Assembly (NCBI GenBank): GCA_907163375.1
Contig: CAJQUW010002095.1
Location: 62,001-126,000 of the forward strand
Direction: 5' to 3'
DNA from: Prostheceraeus crozeri
Lineage: Eukaryota > Platyhelminthes > Polycladida > Euryleptidae
DNA: 64,000 nt
The notes under the pieces were generated by a model that saw only the letters and a list, made by a program, of their open reading frames with translations, was not told the origin of the DNA and did no database searches. Positions 11,005 to 23,749 of this stretch are shown one piece after another. The translations under genes and the position numbers were made by a program. Every line of letters starts with the position of its first letter. The first letter of the stretch is position 1.

Positions 11005-12385
11005 ACGGGAGCAAATCGTGCCGATGAGTGCACTATCCTCTACGGTAGTGCGCCGATAATAATTATTTACTGCTGTTTGTGTTTACAAATATCTCGTAAA
11101 TTTCACTTGCCTAATATGTTCATTGTGCATCTCAACTATGTACATGTCATGTATATCGCACTGAAATAAACATTCAATTAATATCATTGAGCTGCCTGCA
11201 GTTAAGATGTTTACAATTACATCCATATAGTGCATGCAAAGATACCTTATCAGCAACGCAGCAATAAAGACCGACCAACAAGAATTGTACCCGTACATAT
11301 TAATTACTGGGTCATCCATGTTAAAAACATCAAAATATGTTTTTATTTTTCTCTGTTTTAACGCCGCTGCATTTCGATCCCTGTTTTAACGAAAGAAAAC
11401 AAATTCAATTATGCGAGCGTTTGAAAAAACATCTTACGTATCACTCGTGAAATCATTTAGTGTAGCAATGTTTCTTTATGTATTTTGAACAGATTTAGGC
11501 AAAATTTGTAACTTTGCAAATTTAATGGTTTAGTCATTAATATTTAAACATTTTTGCTTTGAGATAAAAATACTTCTGTTCAAGAGAAAGACAGGTATCG
11601 CAAACAATGCAATGTTCCAATATGTTGCAATAAATCAAATAGTCTTGCAACAGTTTCTTCAAAGATTTGAAGCAAATGGAATTATCAACATGCAAATACT
11701 TCCCATTGAAAAGAGTGTCTTTTCTCCAGAGTTTGCACTTTTTTCATGAGAAATGATGAATATATAATGCTGTCGGAACTTCAGCACCGGTGTCTTCCAC
11801 GGACAACGCTTTTCATCACACAAAAGTGAAGTTGCAGTCAAAATAAATCTTCCAAATAAACTGGCCAGATGCATTCGAAATTTGGCCGCTTTGAATTGAA
11901 GACAAATGCTTTTTTTCAACAAAATTCAGACGATCTCTCCGATCAACGATACAAATGCAAGTAGACTGCTACAAACATGTTCTTTTTTCCGGGAAGCATT
12001 TGTAATCGACATCAGAATACCCGCCCGTAGAGAGAAATGGTGGAAAACGCAATGTGACATCGGAATTTAAAAAATGCTTTTCAAATGCTAGAGTGTATTG
12101 ATTGTATTAATCAAATCCAATGAGAACACATTATTTTCACGAGTAAATGATGTTCATAAATGACAGCTATAGAATTCAGCAATTTCGAACGAATTTGACT
12201 TTGATAAACGACGCAAACAATAAATTAAGTTTTCAACCATTATTGGAAACACTTTATTGGTCATCCATTGGTCATCCTCACTACAGCTCTTAATATTGGC
12301 AGTCACAAATTTTACGAAATATTGATTTACTGATCATGATTGATATGAAAACCGGTGTGTAGTGATGACGGTTTGATCCTACCAG
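11005..12385. other. No recognisable feature
   Basis: AT-rich intergenic sequence. Short frames only; no repeat ends or RNA genes identified. Confidence 0.5.
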
Positions 12386-12404
12386 TTGACACAGTCGCAT
12401 GTAA

Positions 12405-12475
12405 AAGGCTCGTGACTCGGTTGGTGGAACACAGGTCTCCTGGGATCGTAGGTTCAAGACTTACCAACCGCACAT
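12405..12475 (+). repeat. tRNA-like relic or SINE head
   Basis: TGACTCGGTTGGTGGAACA resembles a tRNA A box/D arm, and GTAGGTTCAAGACTTAC is a good B box and T arm. The intervening ACAGGTCTCCTGGGATC does not fold into a normal anticodon arm, and the acceptor ends pair poorly. I therefore call it a decayed tRNA or a tRNA-derived SINE head and not a tRNA gene. Confidence 0.5.
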
Positions 12476-12605
12476 CCTGTGCACAGAAATTTTATCTGTT
12501 GTTTATTTCATTTCATTCGATTGTAGATTGTTATTGGTGAAAGAGGAAAGTTTCATCAATCTCGGGATATAGCTAACCTACCCTGATATCAATGGAAAAG
12601 ACAAA

Positions 12606-12799
12606 AGCACGACTTTTTCTTTCTTGATAGAGGACAAGAAACAACACTTTTCCTACCGATATTAGCACGAACTCAACGTTTTTCCTTCGAACAAGAGAAC
12701 ACACATATTTCTCCGTTTGACACGAACACAACCCTTTTCCTTCGGACAAGATCACGACATTATTCCTTTGAACACCAACGTGATATTTTTCCTTCGCCT
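12606..12799. repeat. Degenerate minisatellite, about 28-bp unit
   Basis: About seven imperfect units of the form CACGAACTCAACG-TTTTTCCTTCGAACAAG. The TTTTCCTTCG core recurs roughly every 26-30 bases. Copies differ by substitutions and small indels. Confidence 0.6.
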
Positions 12800-12804
12800 T
12801 CAGA

Positions 12805-15740
12805 TTATTGTGCAGTTATGTAGATGGAAATGCATTTTCTCAAAAGAACAGATCCGCATACAACCGAATGCAAATATACCCATAAATGTACTTGTTAAAC
12901 ACATACTAATGTACACTCTTACTTAAAAAATCATAAGATGGTTCTACAACAACCTGAAGAGTTGTAGTGAAAATCGATCACATATATTTAATTAAATAAT
13001 TATAGGAAGTGTAGAACAGTTAAATTATGCGTCAATAGTTCAATTGGAGCAAATTTATGCACTTGATTATCTCATGGATATAGCACTCTCCGGTGTACAA
13101 TTTATGTATAGAAAGGTTCGTCATGTCGAACTTTGGTTACAGGATGATTTACAGTACAGTATCCACTTAATGACAGTCTAAGGACATAAATATTAATAAA
13201 ATTTAACAACGAATTCATTTATTAAACGTGCAACTATTGACACTCAAATATCATTACATTTTCCTCGGTCATGAGGTCATAGACATCGAGTGGGCAGGAA
13301 GAGTCGTCCTGATATCATTGAAAATGACATAATCATCATAATGACATTTTGGCAGACACGGCAACGCAATTGCACATCTAAAGCTTATTGCAGCATTGAA
13401 ATTCTCACATGACTCATCATGAATGATTGAAGTTGAATTTTCAGGGACTACATCAAGTTGTTTCTTTGGCCAACCGTCGAATATGTCAAATATTGAAGTT
13501 TGAGTAAAAGAAGCCTCATAAATTCCCACATTTTTGAATTATTATCCCGAGAACATTTTGCTATGCCTTATGCTGAAATGAGACTCAATTTGCGAATCAG
13601 GATTGCTCTGCACTATACAAGAATAAATAAACCTCTTTTAAAAAATCACAGATTCATTCACTGGTCGACACATAACAGAAAAAGAAGAATGATCTTTTAG
13701 CATATTCGACGCCTTGCTGAAAATATATTTTGGATCAAGACCATATTCGACACATATTTGAATGCATATGTTTTGAGGCCGAAAATTCACGTATAGCCTA
13801 TTTTGAGGCAGTGCAGTATTCAATGAAAATTCTACCTATGAAAGAAAATGATGTAGACTTTAGTCTGACATCTTTTGACTCAAAAGAGAATGTTTAATGC
13901 TTCAAAAATTGAAGGCTTGACCAACTGTTCTTCATACAATCCTTTTAAAGTAAAGCTTTATGGTTTGAAATTTTGTCACTTTAATGAAAACCAATGTCAC
14001 TGATTATAGGAGTATCAGTTTATATCTATTATCTGAATATGTTCATAAAAATTGCATTTTTTGAGCAGCTATATCTTACTTGAATCATTTATCGACTGTA
14101 AACTCATCCAATCAGATTGCTACGGTGATGAAAAAATTCAAAGTAATCTAGATATCAACAACGAGTCTTAATTTATGACCATATTATACTTGACTGTTCA
14201 CCGAAAAACAGATCAGTATAATTGATTATTCGATAGTTTAACTATTTTCGCACATAATGATATGCATGTAGTTAAGATACCTGCATAATATAGATCAAAG
14301 AATGATTTTGATAACCCTCAACACAAATTAACATTAGACCCAATTTTAAATATTTTGCATGTTCTACGGAGGGGATTCTGACTTACGATTGTTGTCCCAT
14401 TCGAATTTAAATTTTAATCGCACATGCGTTAACAATGCATTCCCAATTAATAAAATCATCATTAATATCCAATCACTGTTGATAGCAAATGAGATCAATA
14501 TGATTCTAATGTCACCACTCCCAACCTCGTGCAGTGCCAGGAGCTCCCGGAAATTGCATTTGGAAATAACATTTTCTAGAAAGAAATTTTTATTTTGAAA
14601 ATAATTTCATACATCAAAGGGTACGTTAAAAATGGCTGAAATAAGTTTGGCTCTGAAGAGCATCCATATCCCGGGTGGGCCGATTCGGACCCCTTTCATA
14701 ACCTACATGTAGCTGAAAAGTATCACTCCAAATGACATGAATTTCGCTTTTCAACATAATTCTTGTGCGAACTTTCAAATTGGTGCTATCCACTTTCTCT
14801 AACTCGCTCATTTTCTAAGATTTTTATATTTTTGGGGAATTTGACTGTAAATTTAATGCTATTTACTCAATTACTACTCAATTTACTCAATATTTTCACG
14901 CAATATCACTTTTTATGGCATATTACAGTAAGTTTGATTGAAAGACTAAAATTAAGGTCTATTTCATTGAAAGACATTTGATTTTATAAACACATTTTTT
15001 TGCTACACTCATACTATAAAAAGGCAAAAGACAAGTCTCTTATCAGGGAACTACGAGAATCTTGAACAGCTTTATTGCTTATGCCACTCATCAAGGCATT
15101 TAAGATGCAAGACAAATTTGTTCGCACTAACTTGCGCACTTCGTTAATTGTTACGTCAGACCACTGTCGTTTGTGAATGCGTTTTCCATCTTTATATTTT
15201 CTGTTAACATTTGAGTAATGTATAGATTTCTTATTTGTCCATTCGGCTAACTAGCAAGCGATTCCTGACTAAGAATTCTCATTACGAAACCAACATTACT
15301 GTCAGGAATTTGAAAATTAAGTGCATTGTTTACTGAATGTGGAAAGATTCGAAGGACGAGAATCCGAATGAGAACTCACAGGGGACCAGTCAGGATATGT
15401 CACTTAAGTCAGGACCTTGATCCGATCGCTCCCTCACAATCTAATCGCTTGTATTTCATCTTCACTGCTTGAATCATTTTCTTTACGATGGGCAATGTGT
15501 TCTGGTGGAACCATAGAGATCAGATGTCTGTGCGATTGTCCTCTCTTGTTCAGACATTTTCACGCAGATTAAAATCCAAATGAAATATGTTACCTGTTTG
15601 GATATGAATGAAATTGGACCGTTAACAAAGCCTGTAGACGATATGAAAGAAAATTATAAAAATTGATCTTGTGGCCACAAACTTATGATTCTTGTTTCCA
15701 TTTTTTGCATGATTGATCTTCATAATCCATTTCAAACGAT
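12805..15740. other. No recognisable feature
   Basis: AT-rich intergenic sequence of nearly 3 kb. Several 60-85 codon frames occur, none with a signature, a plausible signal peptide plus promoter, or a neighbour of the same family. Confidence 0.5.
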
Positions 15741-15743
15741 CCT

Positions 15744-17214
15744 GAGCAGAGTAGTGGCGGGAGCAGTTAATCGATTCCGCACGATTAATCGTGCGACAGA
15801 ATCAATCACGCGATTCTTAAATGAGCAAAAATCGTGTGATTTTTTTGCAATGTGACTCCTCAATAAAATTTGCTTGATGAGGAAAAAATGATGCTTCTAT
15901 TCACTCATTCATCGTTTGAGATAATTGCAATGCGCGGGTGCTTATTCCTGAGATCATGTATAGCAAGACAGAGTTGCCTTGTGAAATCTCTTTGAGAGCT
16001 CCCCACATAGTATTAAACACGTTCGCACAGGCCAGGTACACCATTTATACGAATCATGCATGTTGTCAAGGCAGTCAAGCATAGCAGGACCTATCATATT
16101 ATATATCCTCATCGAAATCACATAAATACATTGATAACATTGCGTATAAATGCCTGATTTTTTTTTCATTTAACATGCATACAATGAATATAATATTGCA
16201 ATATAATATATTGCTTATTATGAAGATTGTAGAGTGCTAATTGGTAATTAGAATAGGAAATTGTCATCAGACTCGAACAAATGAAGCACGAGAATTCCTT
16301 GGCAACGAAAGACGCTGCGTTTCGCCCGTCAGTATACATGTAACCAGGAGTGGCCTAAAGTACTGTAGCTTAAAATACCTGGAATGGCTGAGCAAGCTAA
16401 AGGAATGCACAACTGGCTGCTCTCTGTATATCTATCATGACTAAGCCGTGCGGCTGATAATCATTAAGATTATGCTATAGAGTGCCATTTCTAGATATTT
16501 TAAGCTAGTCTGGGCCATTCCGAGTCTTACTGTCTTAACCTTGTTAGGTGACGTGCAGTGTCTCAGCTGTCATAAAATTTTTATGCTTAAAATTGTTCGC
16601 GTCTGTGGACGTCTCTCTATTAGATTAGCTAATGTTTTGCAAGCGTTAAGAGTCTAAAAGTTTGATTTAATTGATGCATGATTATGCTTATTTCATGACT
16701 GATAGAAGAAGTGGCATAAACATACACTCCTACAGTTATGTTCGATAAAATATGACTGATGAAAACCAAAGAAAACTGGGAAGTAAAAATATTAATTATA
16801 TACTTCATAGTACATGTACAATTGTACATGATGTAGTGCTTCTATGATGACAGATTTGCAGAAGAATCTTATAAATAGATTATCAAAACTTTTCATGTCT
16901 TGTTTGCGACTTTTCATGTGTTATGATTTATTATGCCGTTTTCCTAAGCATTCTATCGTATTAATTAATAGAGTAGTTATAATTTCAGTCAAAATAGACT
17001 GAGCGTCACATGCTCTCAATTTTAATGGAAATTATCAAACTCTCAATGGAAAAATAGTTCTGAAGTGAAAAATAATGCAGGCTAGGTTAACTGCAAACTT
17101 TTAGTCTCTGAATCTCAAAATATTTAGAATCGCGCGATTTTCGATTAATCGTGCGTTGAGTAGCGCGATTCGGAATCGTGCGAAAATCGAATAGCGCCCG
17201 CCACTGGAGCAGAG
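15744..17214. mobile_element. Non-autonomous hAT element with 8-bp target duplication
   Basis: Perfect 8-bp direct repeats GAGCAGAG stand at 15744-15751 and 17207-17214. Between them the ends are inverted: TAGTGGCGGGAGC...CACGATTAATCGTGCG on the left and CGATTAATCGTGCG...CGCCCGCCACTG on the right, the CAGTGGCGG type of hAT terminus. Subterminal CGATTAATCGTGCG/ATCGCGCGATT motifs repeat near both ends, as expected for transposase-binding sites. The 1.45-kb interior holds only short frames without hAT transposase motifs, so it depends on a partner. Confidence 0.85.
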
Positions 17215-20032
17215 TGATTCTCCAACATGCTTCCAGACGATTCTAGAGGCGATTTTGTGACATCTTTATTGGTCGGTCATGTCACTGATTTTCATAAATT
17301 GATAACAGTTTCGAATAAATTATCTTTCATGTGATCAAGACACCAGTCTCATTCTATAATCCAATTGTTAAACAGTTTATCTAGAATTTTTTGTTCTATT
17401 CGGTGGACTTTTCGTGACTTATAGTCCACAATTATCACTGCAGCTACAATCACTTCAGGTACAATTCATTGATGCGATGATATAACGTCAATAAGAGATA
17501 TTTCATATTGTTGTTCCATACGTCCAGTGTAAGCAATTATTAAGTATTGAAAGCTTTCCTTCTGAAGAGGTCACAGGCAAAATTGCAAACTATAAACACT
17601 AAATGACACATTCACAAATGACTCAGCTTTCAATTCATTTTGTCTCCGTTATGAATACATGTTGGAGATATTTCAAGTCCTCTCAAGATAACATAGATAT
17701 CTAACAATCCGACCTCTATGGGTGAAACCACAGAATTAGATTGTTTAAGCGAATGACTTTGCAAGAAGTGCAAATTGATTCAAAACGATGGCGCATGCAG
17801 GAACTTACTAAGTGGGCAAAAAGAAATGTTCAATGCCTTACAGAGATAGGAAAAATAGTCATACATCACTTGCGGATTGCTGTGAATTCCTTCAAAATAC
17901 TCCCATCGTCACGGTTCCTTCAGATTCGAAGAATTCAGATCATTGCGCAACGTTTCCTCGATAATGTTGGATCCTCCGATCATTATTAAAAAAGTTAGCA
18001 GGCGCACGAAAAAACGTTCACAAACTTCTCTGCAGAGTTTGACATCTTTTGTGTCTCTTGCTGTGTGATCCGGTTTATAACAGTCACTAAAACTTCGCAC
18101 AATTTGGCGTGTTCAATGTTGACTTGGCTGCACATTGTTCGATTTCTATGGTAGTATGTCAGCAGATTGGCCACTTCATTACCGTTACATGTTCCAATGT
18201 TTCCTTTCTAGTCAAACAGAAGAGACGTATGGTCTAATTCTGTTGGTTAACAGCTTCAGAAATTACTTGTATCTCAATGCCGCTTCCTCTGCGACTAGTT
18301 TCGGTCTTTGAGACATCACGCAGCACTCAGAAGTAGCGTCTGCAGCAATAATGGCTTCATGTGCCGGTTGAGTTGCAATTATACCGATGCTGCTTGATCG
18401 GGCGATACAGAAGCTAACAATCTTGTCAGGCAAGTCACAAGAACGACTGAGGCAGCGTATAATATTATGTTTTGCTGCACGCTGAAAAAAAGTGATAAGT
18501 GAATAGCTTTCCTCTTGTCAGCGGCGCATCAAAATTTAGTAGGCTATCTATCACGGCTGATCACCTACTTTTGGCGATGCCCGTATGTCGGGGATCCAAC
18601 TACGGACGTCATGTAGTTGTGGAATGACATTCTGCATCAAGATAGCTTCAAATGTGATAAAGAAGATGGACAACTTGCAAATTCAGAAGAATACAAATAA
18701 AGAAGAAATTGCAAATTAAGTCAAAAATGGACAATTATAAGTGGCATTATTCTATTTAGATAGGTAGTGTTAAAATGACATTTGAATTCACAGCTGTAGT
18801 CGATGTGTGTGGAATGATGTAATTCATATAGTCACATCGAAAAATTAAGTACTCATATTTGAAAATCAATGCGTTTCTTAGAAAGTGATTACAGAAAGTG
18901 TTAGCAAAATATGGCTACATTCGAGACCTGCTATTTAAAATAGACAAGTCGTGTATTTTGCCATCCAACGTGCCAAATCTAAAGATATTTTGTGAAAAGA
19001 TTGAAAACGCGCTAACATTAAAAGTCCTAAAAGCGTAGGTTGGACGGTTGAGTTTCACAGGAAAAATCGACGGAGAGGTACTCGGTGATGTATTGGATCA
19101 GTCCGCTGAAGGGAAAATTTGAGGGTTCCAATTGGGCCCTTTTGTCGGGTGTCAGCACCTGTCGTTAAAGGACCCTGAAGGGCAAAACCGAAAACTCCAG
19201 GCCATGCTCTAATGCAACCCTGATCAATTCAGGGCATGCCCTGATCTAGCCCTTATCCCCGGAGTGCTCCCGGGTTGATTTATCTGTTATTAGACAAGTC
19301 CATGGCGCTTCTCATTTCTATCAAAATGTTGCCATGCGTATTGCTCTTCATTTAACATTAACATAGAATACAAAAACACATTGTTGTTCAACGTCATGCT
19401 GTCACGAAATGTTTAGAGTAGTTGTTTATGGTACGACTTTTACAAGGTTACGCCGACTGAAAAAACTCAAACTTGCAGCAAAGCAGCATAAGAAATGAAA
19501 CTTCAAATTCAAGAGTATAACAAAGAAAATTATCTTGAAAATGATCTCGGGACCGAGTCAGCACGGTCATGTTTGCAGTTGGCTGACCCAGTACCACTGC
19601 GGTTGTCATTATTCCTCACTCCAGCATTTACACACGCGAAGCCTACATCGATCACTGCGCAAAAATATAAGAAGTTGATGAAGCTTGACTTGTAGAAATC
19701 AAAGATAGATTCCCTTGCGTCAAGTGACTGTGGGTTAAACTTGAACGGACATGGCCCAGCATTGCATGATGCCTAATGGCAGCGAGCGATAGAAATTCAT
19801 ATTGGGGATTTCTTCTCTTTTGTCTTGCGTGATTTTCCATGCTCGCACAATCCAGCAGTATTTGTTTAAAGGGGCACACGAGCCTCAGCTGTAACATTGT
19901 AGGCATCTATAAAGGGAAAAGTACATATTTTTTACCAGGTTTTTCTTCATGACTAATTCGACAGATGGAGATAATATTTACAACGCTGGACTCCTCACAA
20001 TCTAAATTTACTGCCTGCGTCCACTTAATGTG
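17215..20032. other. Intergenic; GC-richer island near 19.1-19.28 kb
   Basis: No gene recognised. Around 19090-19280 the composition turns GC-rich and includes the perfect 14-base palindrome CAGGGCATGCCCTG (19230-19243) and GGGCAAAACC/GGACCCTGAAGGG motifs. The minus strand of 17.7-18.6 kb has coding-like stretches that I could not place in a family. Confidence 0.4.
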
Positions 20033-21255
20033 GTGTCTATCAGTGATGTGGAGCGGAGCGGGTTTTGGAGCGGAGTGGGAGTAAATTTGGAGCGGAGCGG
20101 AGCGGTAGTAAAGAAAATTTTAACTGGAGCGGAGCGGAGTGGAGTGGGAGAGAACCTGATGTTGACAAAGTCAACAAAGTTTTATCATAATTAATGATTT
20201 TTTACATTATTATTATTACACTATTTTTCGTAAGATATTAGTCTATTATTTATTTTTTCAACATTATTCGGAGATAAGACTCCATTCTCAAGTTATACAG
20301 TAAGTGGAAGGGTTGTATAAACCGTTAATAAGAAAGCCAATAAAGATATGATTTAAAATTGAAAGAAATCTGAAAGTAAAAAATGGAAGTCCAACAGTTC
20401 ATATTCGTTCCTATGGATGGGTTCAAATTTTTAGTGTGTATTGGCTCACGGAATGATAGGTTAATGAATGATTGACACAGATATATTTTGCTAGGTTATT
20501 TGACATGTGATGAGATGTTATAGATGGATTAAGTCTTGTTTTTCAGATGTTCATTAATTCTTCAATGCAAAGTTCTTATCTTACTACCGAGTACCGATGT
20601 ATCGTTCCTTGCATCTTATACAAAATTATTCTTATAAAATTTATCAAATTTTTCTGATACAAAATTATCATTTCAAAAATACAAGAAAAATTCTGCCTAC
20701 AGAAAACTACAATTTATTAATTATTATTCATGCTTATATCAGTATGAGCGAGCATCGTTACCTGATAGCATCGTATTGCTACCTAGTATGAGGCTGCAAC
20801 AGAATGAATTTTCTGATTGTCACACATATTTGCAGTTACTCTTCAGGAGAGTCACTAAGTTATTATCACATGATAAGTGTAGAATCACTATTAATGCTAA
20901 TGTGCAATCCGCTTTCGAAGTATTGTTCAATTATAATCATTATTTATTTAAAATCATTCATGATTATCGGCCATAATTCGTATTAAAAATTCGACAAGCA
21001 TAAGGCTAATATTTTGCAGTCAAGCATATTATCAGAGTGGAAGTCAGTCATAATTTACAGTAGTCAAACAACCTAAAAAGTTCAAGGAAATCGTTTTATC
21101 TATGGTATGGTAAATTAATAGGATTTAGTTTAAGTGGAGCGGAGCGGAGTGGCTAGGTATGAAAAAATGACTGGAGCGGAGCGAAAGCGAAGTGTAGTCG
21201 GAGCGGAGCGGAGTGGAGCGGTAAAATTGTACCGCTCCACATCCTTGGTGTCTAT
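20033..21255. mobile_element. Non-autonomous hAT element with GGAGCGG-rich ends
   Basis: The 8-bp target duplication GTGTCTAT occurs at 20033-20040 and 21248-21255. The element begins CAGTGATGTGGAGCGG and ends CCGCTCCACATCCTTG, an inverted pair. Clusters of GGAGCGGAGCGG(AGTGG) fill about 130 bases at each end, facing the same way on the left and with one inverted unit at the right tip. The interior (about 900 bp) is AT-rich and has no transposase motifs. Confidence 0.8.
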
Positions 21256-21259
21256 GTTC

Positions 21260-22975
21260 TGGTTCTTCAGAATTCGGACTTGAATTTGCAATTCCTTCAA
21301 TGAAAAATCGGCCTTCTTGCCGCTTGACTCTAGTCGTGACCATGACCATCAGTAATGAGAAAAGTCATTCCTAGGCCACAACACAGCGACAACTGTATTG
21401 TGGATATAATGTGCTTCTTACATTTTTCACCAGTCAGATGCTAATACTTCAGTATTCAAAGACATCTTTTCAGACTCAGGAACTGAACTTTAATAAACCA
21501 AGTTGAAACTCTTTTGGTGACACAACATGAGGAGAGATGAGAGGACACATGCCAATTAAGTGAAACATAATGAGAAAAATGCAATAATAATTAAAAATCT
21601 TCCTTCGAGTGAACTTAACTGACTTGCTTGACAGGGGGTACAGGTGCAAACTAGACGAATTTCTGGCAGAAATATCTTAGTCAAGTATACTAATGAAGAT
21701 AATTAGCAAGGTACTGTATTTCCAGTGTTGAATTTCGCAACTATGCGCGTATCTTGATGGATTATGTGCCCGCTCGTGTTACTCGAAATGTGCTAATTAA
21801 ACTTGCCGTTGCGTTGAGCGCTATACCTGTTGAGAAAACATTTAACTTCATTCTCCCAGAGATATTTTTTTCTTGATGTGGCTGCGAAAGATTGAACAAA
21901 CATTTTGCATGGTTCGTGCTAATAGATAAAGCGCATAAAATGGGAGAAAATACGTTAGCAATCTATTAGTTATGAGAATTGGAAACTAGGCTGTAGTTGC
22001 CATTTAAAATGAAAACAAAACAGAAGAGCTACAGACACCCCATCAGAAATAATTAATTTGCTTGAATATGGAATATTGTGAACAATTATAAGCAATTCTG
22101 CAATTCAATATTGTAGGCAAAAAATTCTTTTGATTTACTTGTTTTCAGTCAAGATAACTGAATGCCGAAAGTTATCAACACGAAAAGATATTCAACGTAA
22201 ACTCGCATGACCATATCCAAATTATCAAGCCACAAGGACTTTAGAAAACCTGTATTGCGTCGCTGTCCGTGCAAAACCTCACAAGTATAATTTATATTTC
22301 CTTTTATGCAAAACCTCCTATGTGCATTTTATCAACTTTTCAGTAGACGAAAGAAACCGTTTATTTCTATGAATACTTGATGGTCGGAAATATGACTTTA
22401 CTAGGTGTTCTTGCTATTAATGATGTGACCAATCATATTATGGTTTACAGACGTGATATCACGGTATTCTAGATGTTATAATCTATCATTGGTCAAATCA
22501 TACACATTTGAGGTTTTGCTTGTCCATTTCACATTGCAAGTTCTAGCTTTTTGTTATTTTTGTATTTCCTAGAAAATAAATCTTTAGTAAAAAAGGAAAT
22601 TACAGTGCTGGTTTACCGACAACAAAGCTTTAATGGATCTCAAAGGATTTTGCGAACGTTCATTTGAAGAAACCAGCTTCAATAATGCAACCGTTGGACC
22701 AAAAGCTTACGAGGTTGGATTGCAAGCATTTTGATTAATTTATATAGATACGTTTACTTAAAAGTAGATGGAAAACACGAATAAACATAACGAGAAAAAC
22801 CATGTATTTCCTTTCATAATTACAAAAGATGAAAAGAAGAGTTAGGCTGCAAACTCAATATATCATGCGATATTTCATAAAAGAAAGGCATGTCTTTCCA
22901 AAGCTCCAATGTATAAAAGTTTAGCTCTTATAAAACAAATGGCAATCAAGGGGGATTTTTTTTTATCTTGCAATT
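21260..22975. other. No recognisable feature
   Basis: AT-rich intergenic sequence, short frames only. Confidence 0.5.
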
Positions 22976-22984
22976 GTCTGAATT

Positions 22985-23740
22985 TATGAGTAGTTATTTC
23001 AAGCTGTTCAGTCTACAAAGGTGGAACATCAGAAATGCTAATCTATCGAATAGCTGACAAACTTGTCTTCTGTTTGGAATTTCTTTCCATTCATAGGTAC
23101 TGATACGTTTATACTGAATAATACAGTTTGAGCTAGACTGAGGATGACAAATATCAGTGACTACAACTTCCTCGGCGTCTTGTGAACATGGCCTGATCAA
23201 TGTCATTGAGTTTGGAATAATCCCTGAAGAATGCATGATCCACAGCATTCATTGCAAGGCTGATTGCTCCTTGCTGTTCTCCCTAATGTGACATAATCAA
23301 AAGGAGAATAAATCGGACCTCTGAAGCAATGCTCCAATGTCGAATGCACGGTATCCACTTCCATCATCTTATTGCTTTTTTCTAGCTGCAATTTCAGTTT
23401 GTAGTAAGCAACTGATACTTGAAGTCGTAGACATACAGAACACTTTGAAGATCTATTGTGATCACAATGTGAACTGTATTTGTCGACATTGTTTGCTTCA
23501 TTTTTGGTTTCTCTGCACAATTTTTTTCTAGTGATGTGAAGAACGTGAGTTTTATCATCAATAGATCCAACGTCATGCCCGCAACATATATCACATTGGT
23601 CCGTTTCAAGCATGTGCATTGGAATGCTGTTTTCCTTCAGAATTCTTGTAAAGACTTGGTAGAGATTCACTTGTTGAATATTAATTTTGTTTACATGCTC
23701 CTTGTGTAATCTATGCATGTGGAGCATGCTCTTAAATGAT
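22985..23740 (-). pseudogene. Relic of an unnamed invertebrate transposase-like gene
   Basis: Minus-strand pieces: MHRLHKEHVNKINIQQVNLY, RILKENSIPMHMLETDQCDI, CCGHDVGSIDD, then in another frame VITIDLQSVL, then VAYYKLKLQLE, MMEVDTVHSTLEHCFRGPIY and SPFDYVTLGRTAR. I know this pattern (KDQCD.C..., DLQ.VL, YYK..L.., VDSVHS.IE...RGPIY.P.DY) from a repeated protein family in many invertebrate genomes that behaves like a transposase, but I cannot name its superfamily. At least one frameshift is present. The gene is cut at its 5' side by the transposon starting at 23754. Confidence 0.6.
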
Positions 23741-23749
23741 ATCTCGACG

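Noticed and set aside
12405-12475. Possible tRNA gene
   Set aside because: Anticodon arm cannot fold and acceptor ends do not pair.
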